A stretch of DNA of 64,000 bases from Lumnitzera littorea (Eukaryota; Streptophyta; Magnoliopsida; Myrtales; Combretaceae): positions 8,470,863 through 8,534,862 of the forward strand of contig JAMXBB010000009.1 of assembly GCA_024138015.1 (NCBI GenBank), given 5' to 3'. This document shows, one piece after another, positions 35,187 to 46,734 of this stretch; the first letter of the stretch is position 1, and each line of letters begins with the position of its first letter. Made by a program: the position numbers and the translations under genes. The notes beneath the pieces were generated by a model. That model was not told the origin of the DNA, did no database searches, and was given only the letters and a program-made list of their open reading frames with translations.

Positions 35187-37108
35187 CGTTCATTAAATAG
35201 ATAGCCATCCTTAAGATAATATCCTCTAATAGCAACTCCTTTTCAGCATTGTTCTAGAATAAGACCAAAATGAGGGTCATGAGCATACTACCTAGTGATA
35301 AGTGAAAATTCTAGTAACTTTGTTTGTAAAGTGGTTAGTAAGGTTTGTCGACATGACAGAGTATCGGTGACTATGTTGGCACTTCCTTTCTTATGTTGGA
35401 TTACGTAGGAGAACCCTTCCATAAACTTTAGCCACTTGGCTCGCCTCTTTGACTATTTGTTCTGATTCCTAATATGCTTTAATGACTCATAGTCAGTATA
35501 GATCAAAAACTCTCATAGTAGTAAGTAGTGTTGCCAAACAGTAAGAGCTCGAAAAAGAGATGACAACTCTTTCTCATATACAAAATAGTTCAATGCAGCA
35601 CCACTAAGCTTCTCATTGTGATAAGCAACCGGTTGTCGTTCTTGCATTAGGACAGCACCAATTCAAACGCCTAACACATTGCACTCTAGTTCAAATGGTT
35701 TGTCAATTTTGGTAATGATAGCATATGGGTAGAGGTAAGCTTCTCCATAATCTCCTGGAAGCTATGTTTGGCTTAGTTATTTCATTGAAACCCATTACTC
35801 TTCTTTATTAGCTTGGTCAAGGGGGGTTACAATGGTACTAAAATTCTTAATAAATTGCCTATAGAAAGAAGTAAGGTCATAAAAACTTCATACTTCAGTA
35901 ATATTCTTCGGCATCAACCACTTTAAGATGACTTGGACCTTCTCCTCATCAGCTCGGATTTCTTTCCTTGATATCATATACCTAAGAAAAACCACTTCAA
36001 CCTGATAGAACGTACACTTCTTCAGGTTCCTAAATAACTTTTTAGCTCATAAGATTTCAAAAATATCTTGGAGATATTGAACATGGTTGTCCAAGTTGGC
36101 ACTATATACTAATATATCATCAAAGTAAATGACCACACATCGTCCGATCAAATGGTGCATCACATGGTTCATAAGCTTCATAATTGTGCTTGGCACATTT
36201 GTAAGTCCGAATGGCATAACCAGCCATTTGTAGAGACCATGCTTTGTCTTAAAAGCAGCCTTCCATTCATCACTCGGTCTTATGTGAATCTGGTGGTAGC
36301 CACTTCGTAGGTTAATGTTCAAAAATATTTTGGTGTCATGAAGCTCATCTAACGTGTCATTGAGCCTCGATATTGGATATCTGTACTTAATAGTAATTCG
36401 GTTGATTTCTCGAATGTTGATGTACGTATGCCATATACCATCTTTTTTTGGGACAGGTAGAGCCGGTACAACACAAGGGCTCATGCTCTCCCTTACATAT
36501 CCTCTCCCTATGAGCTCATTTACTTATCTTTTCAGCTCAATATCCTACTCAGGGTTTAATTTGTAGGTAGGTTGGTTCGGTAAGGCAGTGTTTCATTCCA
36601 GATCAATATAATGCTCTATGCCTTGGATCAAGGGTAGTCTTTGAGGTAGCTCTTTAGGAAACAAGTTATAAAATTCATTTATTAAGCTTAGAATCTCATT
36701 AAGAACATCCTCTAAATCTCTCACCTCTAATAATTTTCTAATTAACAGGAACATATGCTCATAAGCCTACTTAATAGCTTAGAGCTCTCTTCAGCTCATT
36801 ACTAGAGCCTTCTTCTTGCTTGCTTGGGTAAGTTGATTATGGGTCTCATTTACTTGGGATGGGGTTATAGGTTACAACATGATCTTCTTTCTATCTTTAA
36901 CAAAGGCATAGGTGTTCTCGTATTTGTCCTAAATAATACGTCCGTCGAATAAGCATGGTCTTCCAAGTAACAGATGTGAAGCTCCCATAAGGATGACATT
37001 GCATACTACTTCGTCCCTATATACGTTCCTAATATTGAATGGTATAGTTACTTGATCTGTGATGTGAAAAGTGTCCTTATCATGAAGCCAATGTAGTTTA
37101 TAAGGTTG
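35187..37108 (-). pseudogene. CRM-like protease C-terminus, reverse transcriptase and RNase H remnant
   Basis: Minus strand. 37108-36930: end of protease (PYKLHWL, then GASHLLLGRPCLFDGR). 36560-36047: reverse transcriptase, with SPCVVPALPVPKKDG, YRYPISRLNDTLDEL, GYHQIHIRPSDEWKAAF, MPFGLTNVPS and the catalytic VVIYFDDILVYS near 36130-36095. An open frame of 145 codons survives here, the longest clean pol piece in the element. 35990-35190: RNase H, ending WLKFMEGFSYVIQHKKGSAN and TDTLS, followed by the KDGYLFNERRL linker where Cassandra cuts in. The rest has stops and shifts. Confidence 0.9.
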
Positions 37109-37113
37109 GAGGT

Positions 37114-37939
37114 TGATGCGTCTTCGGGGTCGAACACATGAAGAGACACCACAATGAAACAACCAAAACAAACAAGGAAAAGGGTCAACAACGCTCGGTA
37201 ACTATCAAATGAATATGACACACCATTCGATCCTATTCGACTTATAATCCGCCGGATATGATACCCCGGTCCGAACTGAAGGGTCATTCGCCGCTACTCC
37301 TTGTTAAAGAAAATAGATAAGAGTTAAGAGATAACAAGAATACTAAGGTTGCTTAACTGAATAATTTTGTATTAAAATTTGGATGCCTACGTACAAGGAA
37401 GTGGGGGCTTATATACCTGTCTACTAGAGTTACTTTACATGTATGAAGAGACAAAAAGGGTATTTTATACTTAGGTTACATGAAACATACTAAAAAGGGT
37501 AAAAGAAACAAAGAATATTTAGTATGGAAAGAAAGAATCATTCTAGAATATTGTGTTAGAAAACACGTATTGCACATTAGGAATATGATACAACGTAGGC
37601 AAAAGTAAGAATGCATTGCAGTTAGGGGTCGACTTGATTTAGATTAGGTCGGGAGCTAATTAGCGTAGTGAAGAGGTCAGCTTGCTTGAAGTCAGATGCC
37701 AATGGTTGATTGGGGAGCTCGCTTCGGCTAGTTCTAGGCTGTCTTCTGGATTAGGACTTAGCTGTTGGACAAGAGCGGATCTAATATATGTAAGGATTTG
37801 ATAATCAGGTCGGTTGGAGATCAGCTCGGGGTAGGAATCCCTGTCTCGACTATGGCCTAGAGCTAGAATCCTCTAAGTGAGTCCTTAGAGTCCTCTAGCT
37901 CGGCTGCGCATGATCGGTTCAAGGGGTTGATTCTTATCA
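37114..37939 (-). repeat. Solo LTR of the same gypsy family in the protease
   Basis: 826 bp from TGATGCGTC to TTCTTATCA, homologous over its length to 39768-40633. It is flanked by GAGGT (37109-37113) and AAGGT (37940-37944), a target duplication with one change. The protease frame resumes on the far side with IIDKGSYTNVFVQSF, so the LTR sits in the middle of one domain. A later family member inserted here and recombined out its interior. Read on the minus strand its first codons give NQPLEPIMRSRARGL, the same C-terminal extension seen at 32480. Confidence 0.9.
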
Positions 37940-37944
37940 AAGGT

Positions 37945-39650
37945 GCTTAGAGGTTGGTAATCTTAACCTTTGCACAAAGGACTGTACGAAAACGTTAGTA
38001 TAACTTCCTTTATCTATAATGATGGTGTACACTTGTCCCTTGATGGTACATTTCTATGGAACAAATTCTCTCTTATGGAACAAATTCTCTCTTTAATCTT
38101 CCTTGGAGTTCAGTAGGGAACTTAGTACTTATCACAACACTAAGGTCATCACTTCTCCCTGGTTAGCATAGATACAGGTCTCCTTTTCCTCTTCAGCTAT
38201 AATCCTTCCATCATTTTTCTCCTCCTTGGGCTCGCTCTTATTGGTATTATCCATTACATCTCTTTATAGCACTATGGCACGTCGGTTCGGACACTCAGTA
38301 GGCATGTATTTGAAGGCCAAACATTAAAATACTTCACCTTGCTTGTCTTTTATCTAGAGATTTGTCCTCTTTATATATCTTTGGGGTTGGCCTAGCATCA
38401 GCTCGGCTTGGCTGGTCTTCTTCGATCTGCTACCCTGCTCAGCTATTGTCAAATCAGTCATTTCTCTCCTTAACTCTACTTCAACAGGTTGGCTTGGAGC
38501 ATTTCTCTTTTGTTTTTTGACCCTCTATGCCACTTTAATTGCTTCTTCCAGAGTATAAAATCTCCACTTCTACAATATTGTGAATCTCATATTTAAGCCT
38601 AGAAATGAACCTTGATATTGTGCAAGCCTTTGGTTCTTTCATGTGGGCTTGGATCATAAGCATTTGGAATTCTCTCACATAGTCATCAACAGATTAGCCT
38701 TCTTGATGAAGTTCCTACAACTTTGCGAATGTATCTTGCAAGTATGTCTCAGACATAAATTTACCCTTCAACAACCTCTTCATCTCTTCCCAGGTCTTTA
38801 CTCCTCATCTTCCATCCCTTGCTCTAGTTGCATTTAGGTTTTTCCACCACATAGTTGCATACTCAAAGAACTTAAGTACAGCAAGTCGGATCTTAACGGC
38901 ATATATATATCCATAATAGTCAAATACTTTCTCTACCTTCTCTTCTCATTCTAAATGTTCATCTGCATCTCCGCTGAAGGGTGGGATTTGGATCTTGATA
39001 TTATGTAGTCTTGGAGGAGTTTGGCATCCTTACTCTTGTGCTCAATAATAATCAACCTCTTCTTCTTCCTCTCCATACTCCTCGGTATCTATCTCCTCAT
39101 CATCTTCCTCATTCTCCTCCAACTCTGGCCTTTACCTAGCAACTTGGTCTACTACTTCTCTAGCTTGAAGGAGTCGAATTGGGTGATTAACTTAGTTACC
39201 TTGGCCAAAGCGTCTCTTAAGAGCATTTTTTGGTGGGTTATGGTGTTGTACACCTTGGGGTTATTGTTTGTTAACTTACATTACGGTGACTAAACTTTGA
39301 ATAAGATTAGTGAGTCTGTCAAGATTATCATCAACTGACCTTAGAATGTTACTACCATTATGACCATGAGTAGGTTGAGCACTACTATTTTGGTCACCAA
39401 TAACACCCTAAACACTTGAATCCAATATGGTATAATACTTTTCGAACGGATTATCAACATAATACATGGAAAATACTGCTACCTTACTACCCAAAACTTC
39501 AACTAACATACTTTAACAACTTTAATACCCAATAATTACTCGAATAGGATAGAAATGAACTTGCTTTGTTTTTGTAGTGAAAAATAGAGTAACAATGGAA
39601 CCACACTTACCAACACACAAATCTTCACCATACAGCTCACAACTCCAAAC
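37945..39650 (-). pseudogene. CRM-like gag and protease N-terminus remnant
   Basis: Minus strand. The gag core begins near 38990 with IKIQIPPFSGDADEHLEWEEKVEK (in pieces), then TMWWKNL, TWEEMKRLLKGKF and SVDDYVREFQMLM down to about 38600. A decayed zinc knuckle (CLAFKYMPTECPNR, one Cys lost) lies near 38330-38290. The protease active site is at about 38030-37950: IIDKGSYTN where the family usually has D-S/G-G-S-x-T-N, so Lys replaces the residue after Asp. Stops and frameshifts are frequent. The start codon cannot be placed. Confidence 0.8.
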
Positions 39651-39748
39651 GAATACACTGAAGTAGTTATGGAAGGAACATAGCAACCACAAATAGCTAC
39701 ATGAACCAAAATTTCACTGCAACTTCATATACTCCCTCTTGAGACTTT

Positions 39749-39760
39749 GCTCTGATATTA
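39749..39760 (-). other. Primer binding site of CRM-like element
   Basis: The minus strand reads TAATATCAGAGC, 10 of 12 bases equal to the initiator-Met tRNA site, seven bases inside the LTR end at 39768. Confidence 0.85.
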
Positions 39761-39767
39761 GCAAAGT

Positions 39768-40633
39768 TGACGTGTCTCCGAGGGTTAGACATTCAGAGGG
39801 GTACTATAATGAAGCGAAACAAAGGAAATAAACAAAAGCTAGCAAAGTTTAGATAGTTACCAATTGGATATGATGCACTACCATCCTACCTAACCTACAA
39901 TTTGTCAGATATGACTCATTAGTTCGAACTGGAGGGTCACTTGCTACTATTTCTTGCTAAAGGAATAGATAAGATTTGAAGGGTAATGATAATACTAGGG
40001 TTGCTTAAAGGAAAATTTAAATAATATTTTGATAATGAAGTTGTTTTCTGCATACAATTAAGTAAGGGTTTATATACCCATCCTACTAGGGTTACTTTAC
40101 GTGTATGGAAAGACAAAAAGATATTTTACAATTGGGATACATGAATGATACTAAAAATGGTAAAAGAGATAAAGAATATTCTATACGAAAAAAGTACAGA
40201 ATCCTTTTGGGATGTTTTGCAGAAGACGTGTCACATGGTGGCTGATGTTATGAAATATAGTATAATCTAAATGAAATGAAGAAAAGAAGGTTTGTAGTTA
40301 GGGCTAACCTGATATGGATCAGGTCAGAGTTTAGTTAGTCATTCATTAGAGAGTAATCAACTTGGATTGGGGTCGAATGTTGGTGGTCGGCTTAGGAGCT
40401 TGGCTAAGATTGTCTTTAAGGTTATCTGTTCAAAAGTTTTGTCATGGCATAGCTGTTCGACAAGTCTGGTGCGTGTGATAGTTCGGTAATTAGATCGACA
40501 ATAAGGAGAAACATAAAGGTCAAGATAGGAATTCTCTTCAAGGATGGGGCTTCAAACTAGTATTCTTTGAGTGAGTCGCTAGAGTTCTCTAACTCGACTA
40601 TGTGTGATCAGTTCCGGGGGTTGATTCATATCA
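39768..40633 (-). repeat. 5' LTR of the CRM-like element
   Basis: 866 bp, TGACGTGTC to TTCATATCA, with the PBS on its inner side and ATGTT target duplication outside. It matches the two halves of 30038-32480 and the solo LTR 37114-37939. Confidence 0.95.
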
Positions 40634-40638
40634 ATGTT

Positions 40639-40896
40639 CCTTCTTCCTTACCTATTCCCGTTTGTTGTGACAACCGTTCTACTATTTTAATTACTACTAA
40701 TCCTTGTCTATACGGGTGCACGAAACATATTGATATTGAAATTAAATTTGTTCATGATTTAGTTACTAAGGGGTTTCTATCTTTGCATCATGTTCTTTTT
40801 GCTAACCAAGTTACAAATTTTTTCACTAAGTTACCCATTGCTACTCGCTTACCTCAATTCTTCTCTAAGTTGAGCCTTCAAATGCCTCTAATTTGA
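40639..40896 (+). pseudogene. C-terminal end of copia RNase H
   Basis: The copia frame resumes right after the gypsy target duplication: PSSLPIPVCCDNRSTI (RNase H, Asp present), TKHIDIEIKFVHDLV and LFANQVTNFFTKLP, then the usual SKLSL end and a stop at 40894. It is open throughout, so this 3' part is better kept than the rest of pol. It joins the segment ending at 30032. Confidence 0.9.
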
Positions 40897-40901
40897 GGAT
40901 T

Positions 40902-40929
40902 GGGGGGGGGGGGGGGGGGGGGAAGGGTA
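40902..40929 (+). other. Polypurine tract of copia, with a 21-G run
   Basis: Purine-rich stretch just before the 3' LTR, containing 21 consecutive G (40902-40922) then AAGGG. The position is right for the plus-strand primer, but the run is far longer than usual tracts. Confidence 0.85.
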
Positions 40930-40936
40930 GCAGGGA

Positions 40937-41192
40937 TGTTGATACTGTGTATTTATTAAGCTAATTCTACATTAGCCTACTAATTATACACGTGTTATTT
41001 ATTTACTGGACTATACAATTCGTTAGTTAGATTAGTTAACTAATGATGTGCTTGTACATATATATAGGCACATTGATAGTTTTGGTAATACAATCAGTCA
41101 TTTCTTACTTCTTTTGCTATCCGCACCTGTTTTTACGATCAAGAGTTGCTCTTTGTTTACTTTCTACAAATTCATTTGCTCGCTAATCAATA
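40937..41192 (+). repeat. 3' LTR of copia element
   Basis: 256 bp, TGTTGATACTG to ATCAATA, homologous to 25446-25697 and followed by the TATAT target duplication. It keeps ACATATATATAGGC in place of the 5' LTR TATA box. Confidence 0.95.
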
Positions 41193-44160
41193 TATATCTT
41201 TTGAAAGCTTGTTTCACCTTTGGTTTTACAAAATAGCGCCATATGATAAAATTAAAAATTTAAATGTGTGGCTGTTGAAATTTTTTTTCCAAAGATAACT
41301 ATATTTAATTCCATGGTATGCAAATTATTAATTCTTCTCTTCTTTTTGTTTCCACAAATGACATGATTGTTTCTTATCATATTATCTAGGATTAAAATTC
41401 ACTTCCAAAGTTTGTCCATTAGTTTAGTCTTCACCTATCATAGCTCACATTGAGCAAACTAAATAATCAAATAAAACTATTTCTTATTTAAATTGTTAAA
41501 AGCTTAATCACGAATCGCTTGAGCACCATTGAGACAAATGAAATCAAGATAGTAGATGTGAATCTATATTATTTATATTTTAGTTTATCGAATCCCTTTA
41601 TAGCATATTTGATATGTGAGAATTGATTAGAATGAAATTGCAATTCCCATTTCCATTCTTTTTCCATATTTGAAAGTGTATTAGAAGGTAAAATTACAAT
41701 TCCATAGAATCGATAATTCTAACTTCAAGGGAGAATTCAATTCTGAATTTGAGAAGTGGAATTACAATCTCATTTCTTTTTCATTAATAAGAACTAATTA
41801 AAATTAATTATTTAGTCTTTAAACAAATTATGACTACTATTTTTACATTTAATATTATTCTATTCTATCCTATGGGTTTTTCCAAACAAAGCAAATAATT
41901 TCTCATTCAATTCTCATTTCATTCCATTATGGAATAAGTGAGGATCAAATTGTAATTCCAGCTCTTTAAAATTAGAATTTAAAATAAAATCTCTTTTAAA
42001 GCCGAAAGCTATGATTTAAGGGATTGGGATTCTTGTTTTTAAAAATGCATCTAAATATAGAGAATGGACGAATCCAAAATCACGATTCTGTATTGGTCCA
42101 CCAAACATAACATAATGTTAACGTACGTAAGATAATGTTAATGAAAAACCTGCTTCCAGGAATCGATAAACTGGATGGACCTCTCCCCTTAAACTCATTC
42201 TGTCAGTTAATGCCGTGTTGGAAAGGGATCCAGCCATAACCGTTAAACCAGGCCACAGGCCCATTTATAGTGAAAACACTTCAATATGGATTTTGACAGG
42301 CAACGTGTCGGCCAGTTTTGAGAAATACAAATCAGCGGATGTAACATGAAGGGAGCGGTTGGAATGGATGTAACTATCGTAGAGGGGCAATCATATGATG
42401 ATGCCATCCAACTTCCACGACTCGAAGACAACTCAATGTCCAAGGAAAGCGACTTCTCATGACAAGTAGACCCATGAACCAAGGAAAACCGAAGAAATTC
42501 CACTTATACGAATAGCTAGGTGAATTAACTATATGACACGTTAACGCGAGTACGAGTTTAACACGATCAGAAAAATGACTACAGAAATAAAATGAAAAAT
42601 TAATAAATTATATAATATAAATAATATAATTACAATATAAATAAACACGATTATAATGTAGATTTAATCTTTATTTGATTTTATGCATATTGATCATGGA
42701 TATAAATTTGACACGAAATAGAATACGAGATCAATCTGCCGACAATTGCTAACTAAATCATGTATTCTATGAAAAGTAGTTACTTGGTTTAAATAACATC
42801 TATCGAAGCATTCGTTCTATTGATTTTCTAGCATTAAAAGAATACTGAGATTATATAAATCCAATTTTTGCATTTATAGTTTCATTATCCTGCTTTTGAT
42901 TAAAAAAAAAAAAATCAAAACCACGAGACTTTTGCGTGTACTTAAAAGGCAACAATACCTAAGATGATCCTTTGTACTTGAATTAAATTTAAATGTAGTG
43001 GTAACATTTTGTGGTAACATTTTGTGTACTTCCCTTTGGAGAGCCTATATAATGTATCATTTAATAGTGAGAATCATCTAGTTTATAAATCATATTTGGT
43101 ATCTGAATTTTTCTTATCTTTACAGTTAATTTTTTAAAAATTAAAAATACTAATTTACTAATTATAAATTTTTCGATGCCATTTATAGTACTTGATATGT
43201 AGTTAATTGCAATAGAAAAAAATTTAAGTAATCAATTGCAAAAATAGAAAAATTTCAGGTACTTGTAGAAGCCCCAACTATAATAAGTCTCGGATTTGTG
43301 ATGCATACTCTCCAAAGTACCATGTTATGGAGTCAATTATGTGGTAGTTAAAGGTAGTCTACGCTATCATATTAGTTACGGAGGAAATGAAGTTTTTGCT
43401 TAACATATAAAATCATCAAATTGATTGTTCTTTTTCTTAAAAAAGAATATAAGTTAACAATGACAGAAAATAAGTTAATGAGGGGGATAATTATACATAA
43501 ATCATATTTTGAATTTCCAAAGTTTTATATAATATAAAAGTTAAAATTTAAAATAGGATTTCTTTTTTCAACATTATAAGAAATTAAGTATTGACATTTT
43601 ATTACACCTAATCAATTTTGCATCTATTTTTATAGTCTCATGGAATTTTAAACTCATGAAATTGAATGAGTTAACTCACAATTTTAACAGCATGTTTTTA
43701 ACTTTTCTGAAATTCTTTTTTGTTTCATTTTGACCTTTTGTAGGAAAATGACCTTTATTTGGAAAAATAACTGTGTTAAGACATGAAACCCATTTTTTCT
43801 TTCTTTTTTTTTTTAAATTACCATTTAATGAAAAATATATCTTAAGACTCAATTTTCGTTATTTTTTTTGCAAAATCAAATATTTTGAATAAATTAAAAT
43901 ACAATTTAAATAAGCTACATGTCATCATTAAAAAAAAAAAAAATCAATTTTTACCCTAAAACCTAAGTGAAAGATATATCAATACATACATTCATTTTTC
44001 ATTCTCAAAACTTAAGAACACATTTATTTTTTCAAAATCATTCTTTATTATTCATCAGAAAATGTTTAATAATCTATATGGTGGATGGTGAACAAATATT
44101 AATGATGCATACACATATATTATTGATACTGAATTCATATGTATACATGTTGGAATTTTA
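41193..44160. other. Intergenic DNA with MITE-like copy and a GC-richer block
   Basis: Mostly AT-rich. 41600-41960 is a MITE-like copy listed separately. 42120-42540 is clearly more GC-rich, has AGGCCCATTTATAG (about 42256) and an 86-codon minus-strand open frame with no recognised domain. A 15-bp duplication of TGGTAACATTTTGTG-type sequence lies near 43000. No gene is supported. Confidence 0.45.
41600..41960. repeat. MITE-like repeat, copy 1
   Basis: Homologous along its length to 44925-45290: shared segments include CATTCTTTTTCCATATTTG/CATTCCTTTTTCTCATGTTTG, an ATTAATTA.AAATAAATTATTTA-type centre, and CATTCTATTC-type sequence before CCAAACAAA or CCAATACAAAA. No coding capacity. Exact ends are unclear. 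Confidence 0.6.
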
Positions 44161-44680
44161 TTGTGCGGGATTAATGTCATTGGGGCCTTTCTCGCTCCTC
44201 TGCCCGCCGATGATGGAGTCTATATACAGTGGTTCAACTGTATTGACCTGTCGAGCCTGCATGGAGTCCAATACTCGTTACTTTTGCACTGGACTAAGGT
44301 AGAAGTTGAGAGGTAAATTGTCCATTAGCTTCAGCCGAGTTAATACTCACGTGCATGAGTGCATGACCCCAACAAAAATTGCCCACAATCACAAGGCACG
44401 GAGTCGATCATGATACACAGAGGAAAACGAGTCATCTAGAACTATATGACCAAGTTTCTTTGACTAAGCTCCCAGTAGAACATGACATGCCAAATTCTAG
44501 TCAAAGTCACCATATTTCAGCTATTTCAACCTTGTATGTCCTTTGACACGTGCATCACATGGCAAGGCCAATAAGGAAAAGCTACTAGAGTGGCTGACTT
44601 AATCGGTCAGGACTGAGTAGCAATTATATAGGCACGTTTTATGGATGCTCCTTTTTATTGATATTTTAGGGGTTTATAAT
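44161..44680 (+). promoter_or_regulatory. GC-richer promoter-like block
   Basis: More GC-rich than its surroundings, with G-boxes CACGTG at 44348-44353 and 44547-44552, several TTGAC/GTCAA W-box cores (about 44460-44550), and ATTATATAGGCACG (about 44626), a TATA-like element. No open frame with a known domain follows, so it may be a decayed promoter, an LTR piece or chance. Confidence 0.35.
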
Positions 44681-44924
44681 GCAGGTTGTTTTTATGTGCG
44701 AACCTTTTATATATTATATATATTCAGGGTATTTACCTCGGAAACAAGATTTCAATCGTAAAATTCTGCATAAATTATTGAATTTGAAAATAAGACTATA
44801 AATATTAGTGCAAATACAGTTAATTAAACACTCAATCGATTAACCCTAATTGTCCTAAATTGTAAAAACAAGAAGAATTTATACCATAAATAATAATTGT
44901 ATCTAAAACTTTATGTGAGATTGG

Positions 44925-45290
44925 ATTGAACTGGAATCATAACTCTAAATATCATTCCTTTTTCTCATGTTTGGAAGTGTTTTTAAGAGGTGTAATCGCA
45001 ATTCTTTAGAATAAATTGTTATGATTTTCAAAGGAATTTGATTTCACTTTTCAAAGATGAATTTCGTCTTGCCCTTATTAATTATCATTAATTAAAAATA
45101 AATTATTTAACTTTCAACCTAGTTATGATGTGCAATAACTTAGAATACTTTTAGTAAATACTACTATATATGCATTCCATTCTATTCCATTATGTGGTAT
45201 TTCCCAATACAAAAAATAATTTATCATTCCAATCTTTATTTATTTCACTAATTTTGTTTCAAACCATTTTTGTGTATCAAATTAAACGTG
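44925..45290. repeat. MITE-like repeat, copy 2
   Basis: Second copy of the family at 41600-41960, in the same orientation, diverged but alignable from end to end. Confidence 0.6.
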
Positions 45291-45570
45291 ACATAATTGG
45301 TTATTGAAATAAGGGAAAATCAAGAGTAATTAAATTTTACACCCAAATACTTGATTATAACGTGAACTTTTGAAAATCACCATCGGCATTCTAAAATTTC
45401 AAAAGACTTTTGATTTTACTCATAAATTAACCCAATACTTTAGATGATGATCAAACCATCTCTTATCTCAGTTTTCATGTGCAAATTTATGTTTGTGTTC
45501 ACATGTTAATTTAATAATAATGAAGTTAGTTTTTTAAAATTAATTAATTTGCTATTTCTGAAATTAGTAT

Positions 45571-46090
45571 TGTTGATATGCTACTTCAAAACCTAAGCCA
45601 ACTTTCTTAGAATATGGGCTCAGCCCAGAAGCCCATGACTAACTGATTTAAGGCCTGATTGATCTATTTAGAGTTCAACCTATCTCATTGATTCTATGAC
45701 AAGTTGTTGGAATGACCTTGCCAAAAGCCGAATTAGGTTTGCCCATCCATACTTAAAACATTAGAGGAGCTCCCATCTGACCTTAGCCCCATCAGGTTAG
45801 GGTCCTTTAGCCTATAAAGCATAAGCTTGGACTAAGCAAGATAAGGTAAATTCATAGTTGGCTCAAGATACTCTCCACAACATTGGAAGTGTATCTTAAA
45901 TGGTGCAATCTACGTTCCCTAAATGTCTCACTAGAATCATCTATAAATACTAGGTAACGCCATAGGTAAAAGGAGCCAAATCTTTTCTCTTTGAAGCTTA
46001 TACTCCCATTTTCTTAACACTTGTCTCACTTATTTACTGATTTAAGTATTAGAATAGCCGTGCTAAAATTGCTTCTGGCTCAATGAAAAA
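45571..46090 (+). repeat. Tat-type LTR fragment
   Basis: It starts TGTTGATATG and has ATATGGGCTCAGCCCAGAAGCCC near the start. An ATCTATAAATACTAGG promoter segment (about 45935) and a CTTGTCTCACTTATTTACTGATTTAAG segment (in pieces, about 46020) follow. This order is that of short Tat-lineage LTRs. The end, PBS and interior are missing, so it is a truncated remnant. Confidence 0.55.
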
Positions 46091-46734
46091 ATTTAGATGA
46101 AAATATTCATGACTATTTTCTTGCATGCAACTTATAGGGTGTTATATTCATTAATTCAAAACATTTTTTTGGAAATATTAGTTTTGAGGCCAAATTCATA
46201 ATTTACCAAAATTACAAGGTTAGAATGCATTTGCTACAAAATTTAGGGCTTTTAATGAAAAATCTAAGTTTAGATTTATGATTTACATATTTGTAGTTAA
46301 TTGTATGGCAATGGCATGTAGATTTTGGTAAATTTTTTCTATTTATATGAATTTTCCAAGGGCTAGGGGCAAAATAGTACTTTTTGCAAGTTGTGTTTTT
46401 GCGTTTTGAGTTGAAAATCACATTCTACGTATCTTTAGGAGTCTAACAATACAAATTTTGTGAATTGTTGATAGTCATTTAAATTTTAGTGAGTTTTTTG
46501 TTTTTTTCGATGACATAGATGATTTATATTTATATTAACAGTGAAAACATGAGTACATAACCAGCACATAAACACACCTTAACACGAAAAGACAAAACAA
46601 TATTTAAGTCTTTCCCCTTCCCAAATGGTACCCATATGTTCATAACCAACCCTATTTCTAAACAACAAAATAAACAAAACCCTAAAACTTGGAATAGTGT
46701 GGCAAGCCCTAATCACAATTGTTAGGGTTTAAAA

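Larger units (their letters stand above)
30038..40633 (-). mobile_element. CRM-like Ty3/gypsy chromovirus nested in copia
   Basis: The element is bounded by LTRs at 30038-32480 (enlarged by an insertion) and 39768-40633, and flanked by perfect ATGTT repeats (30033-30037 and 40634-40638). Minus-strand order is 5' LTR, PBS, gag, protease, reverse transcriptase, RNase H, integrase, 3' LTR. Gag with EHLEWEEKVE and KFMSETYLQD, reverse transcriptase with DEWKAAFKT and GLYKWLVMPFGL, and a polyprotein end that runs into the 3' LTR point to the CRM (centromeric retrotransposon) group; this assignment is inference. It was itself invaded at least three times. All frames are broken. Confidence 0.9.
25446..41192 (+). 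mobile_element. Ty1/copia retrotransposon, split by a nested gypsy element
   Basis: LTRs at 25446-25697 and 40937-41192 begin TGTTGA and end ATCAACA or ATCAATA. Both flanks carry TATAT (25441-25445 and 41193-41197), a perfect 5-bp target duplication. The order gag, protease, integrase, reverse transcriptase, RNase H is that of Ty1/copia. The gypsy element at 30038-40633 sits within RNase H. Without it the element is about 5.1 kb, a normal size. The LTRs differ at many positions and all frames are interrupted, so the insertion is old. Confidence 0.95.

Noticed and set aside
39021..39293. 90-codon hydrophobic plus-strand frame resembling membrane segments
   Set aside because: Antisense to the coding strand of the CRM-like gag; hydrophobicity is a by-product of antisense reading.
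43967..44302. 111-codon plus-strand open frame
   Set aside because: Runs from AT-rich into GC-richer sequence with no domain, and no codon pattern typical of a plant exon.
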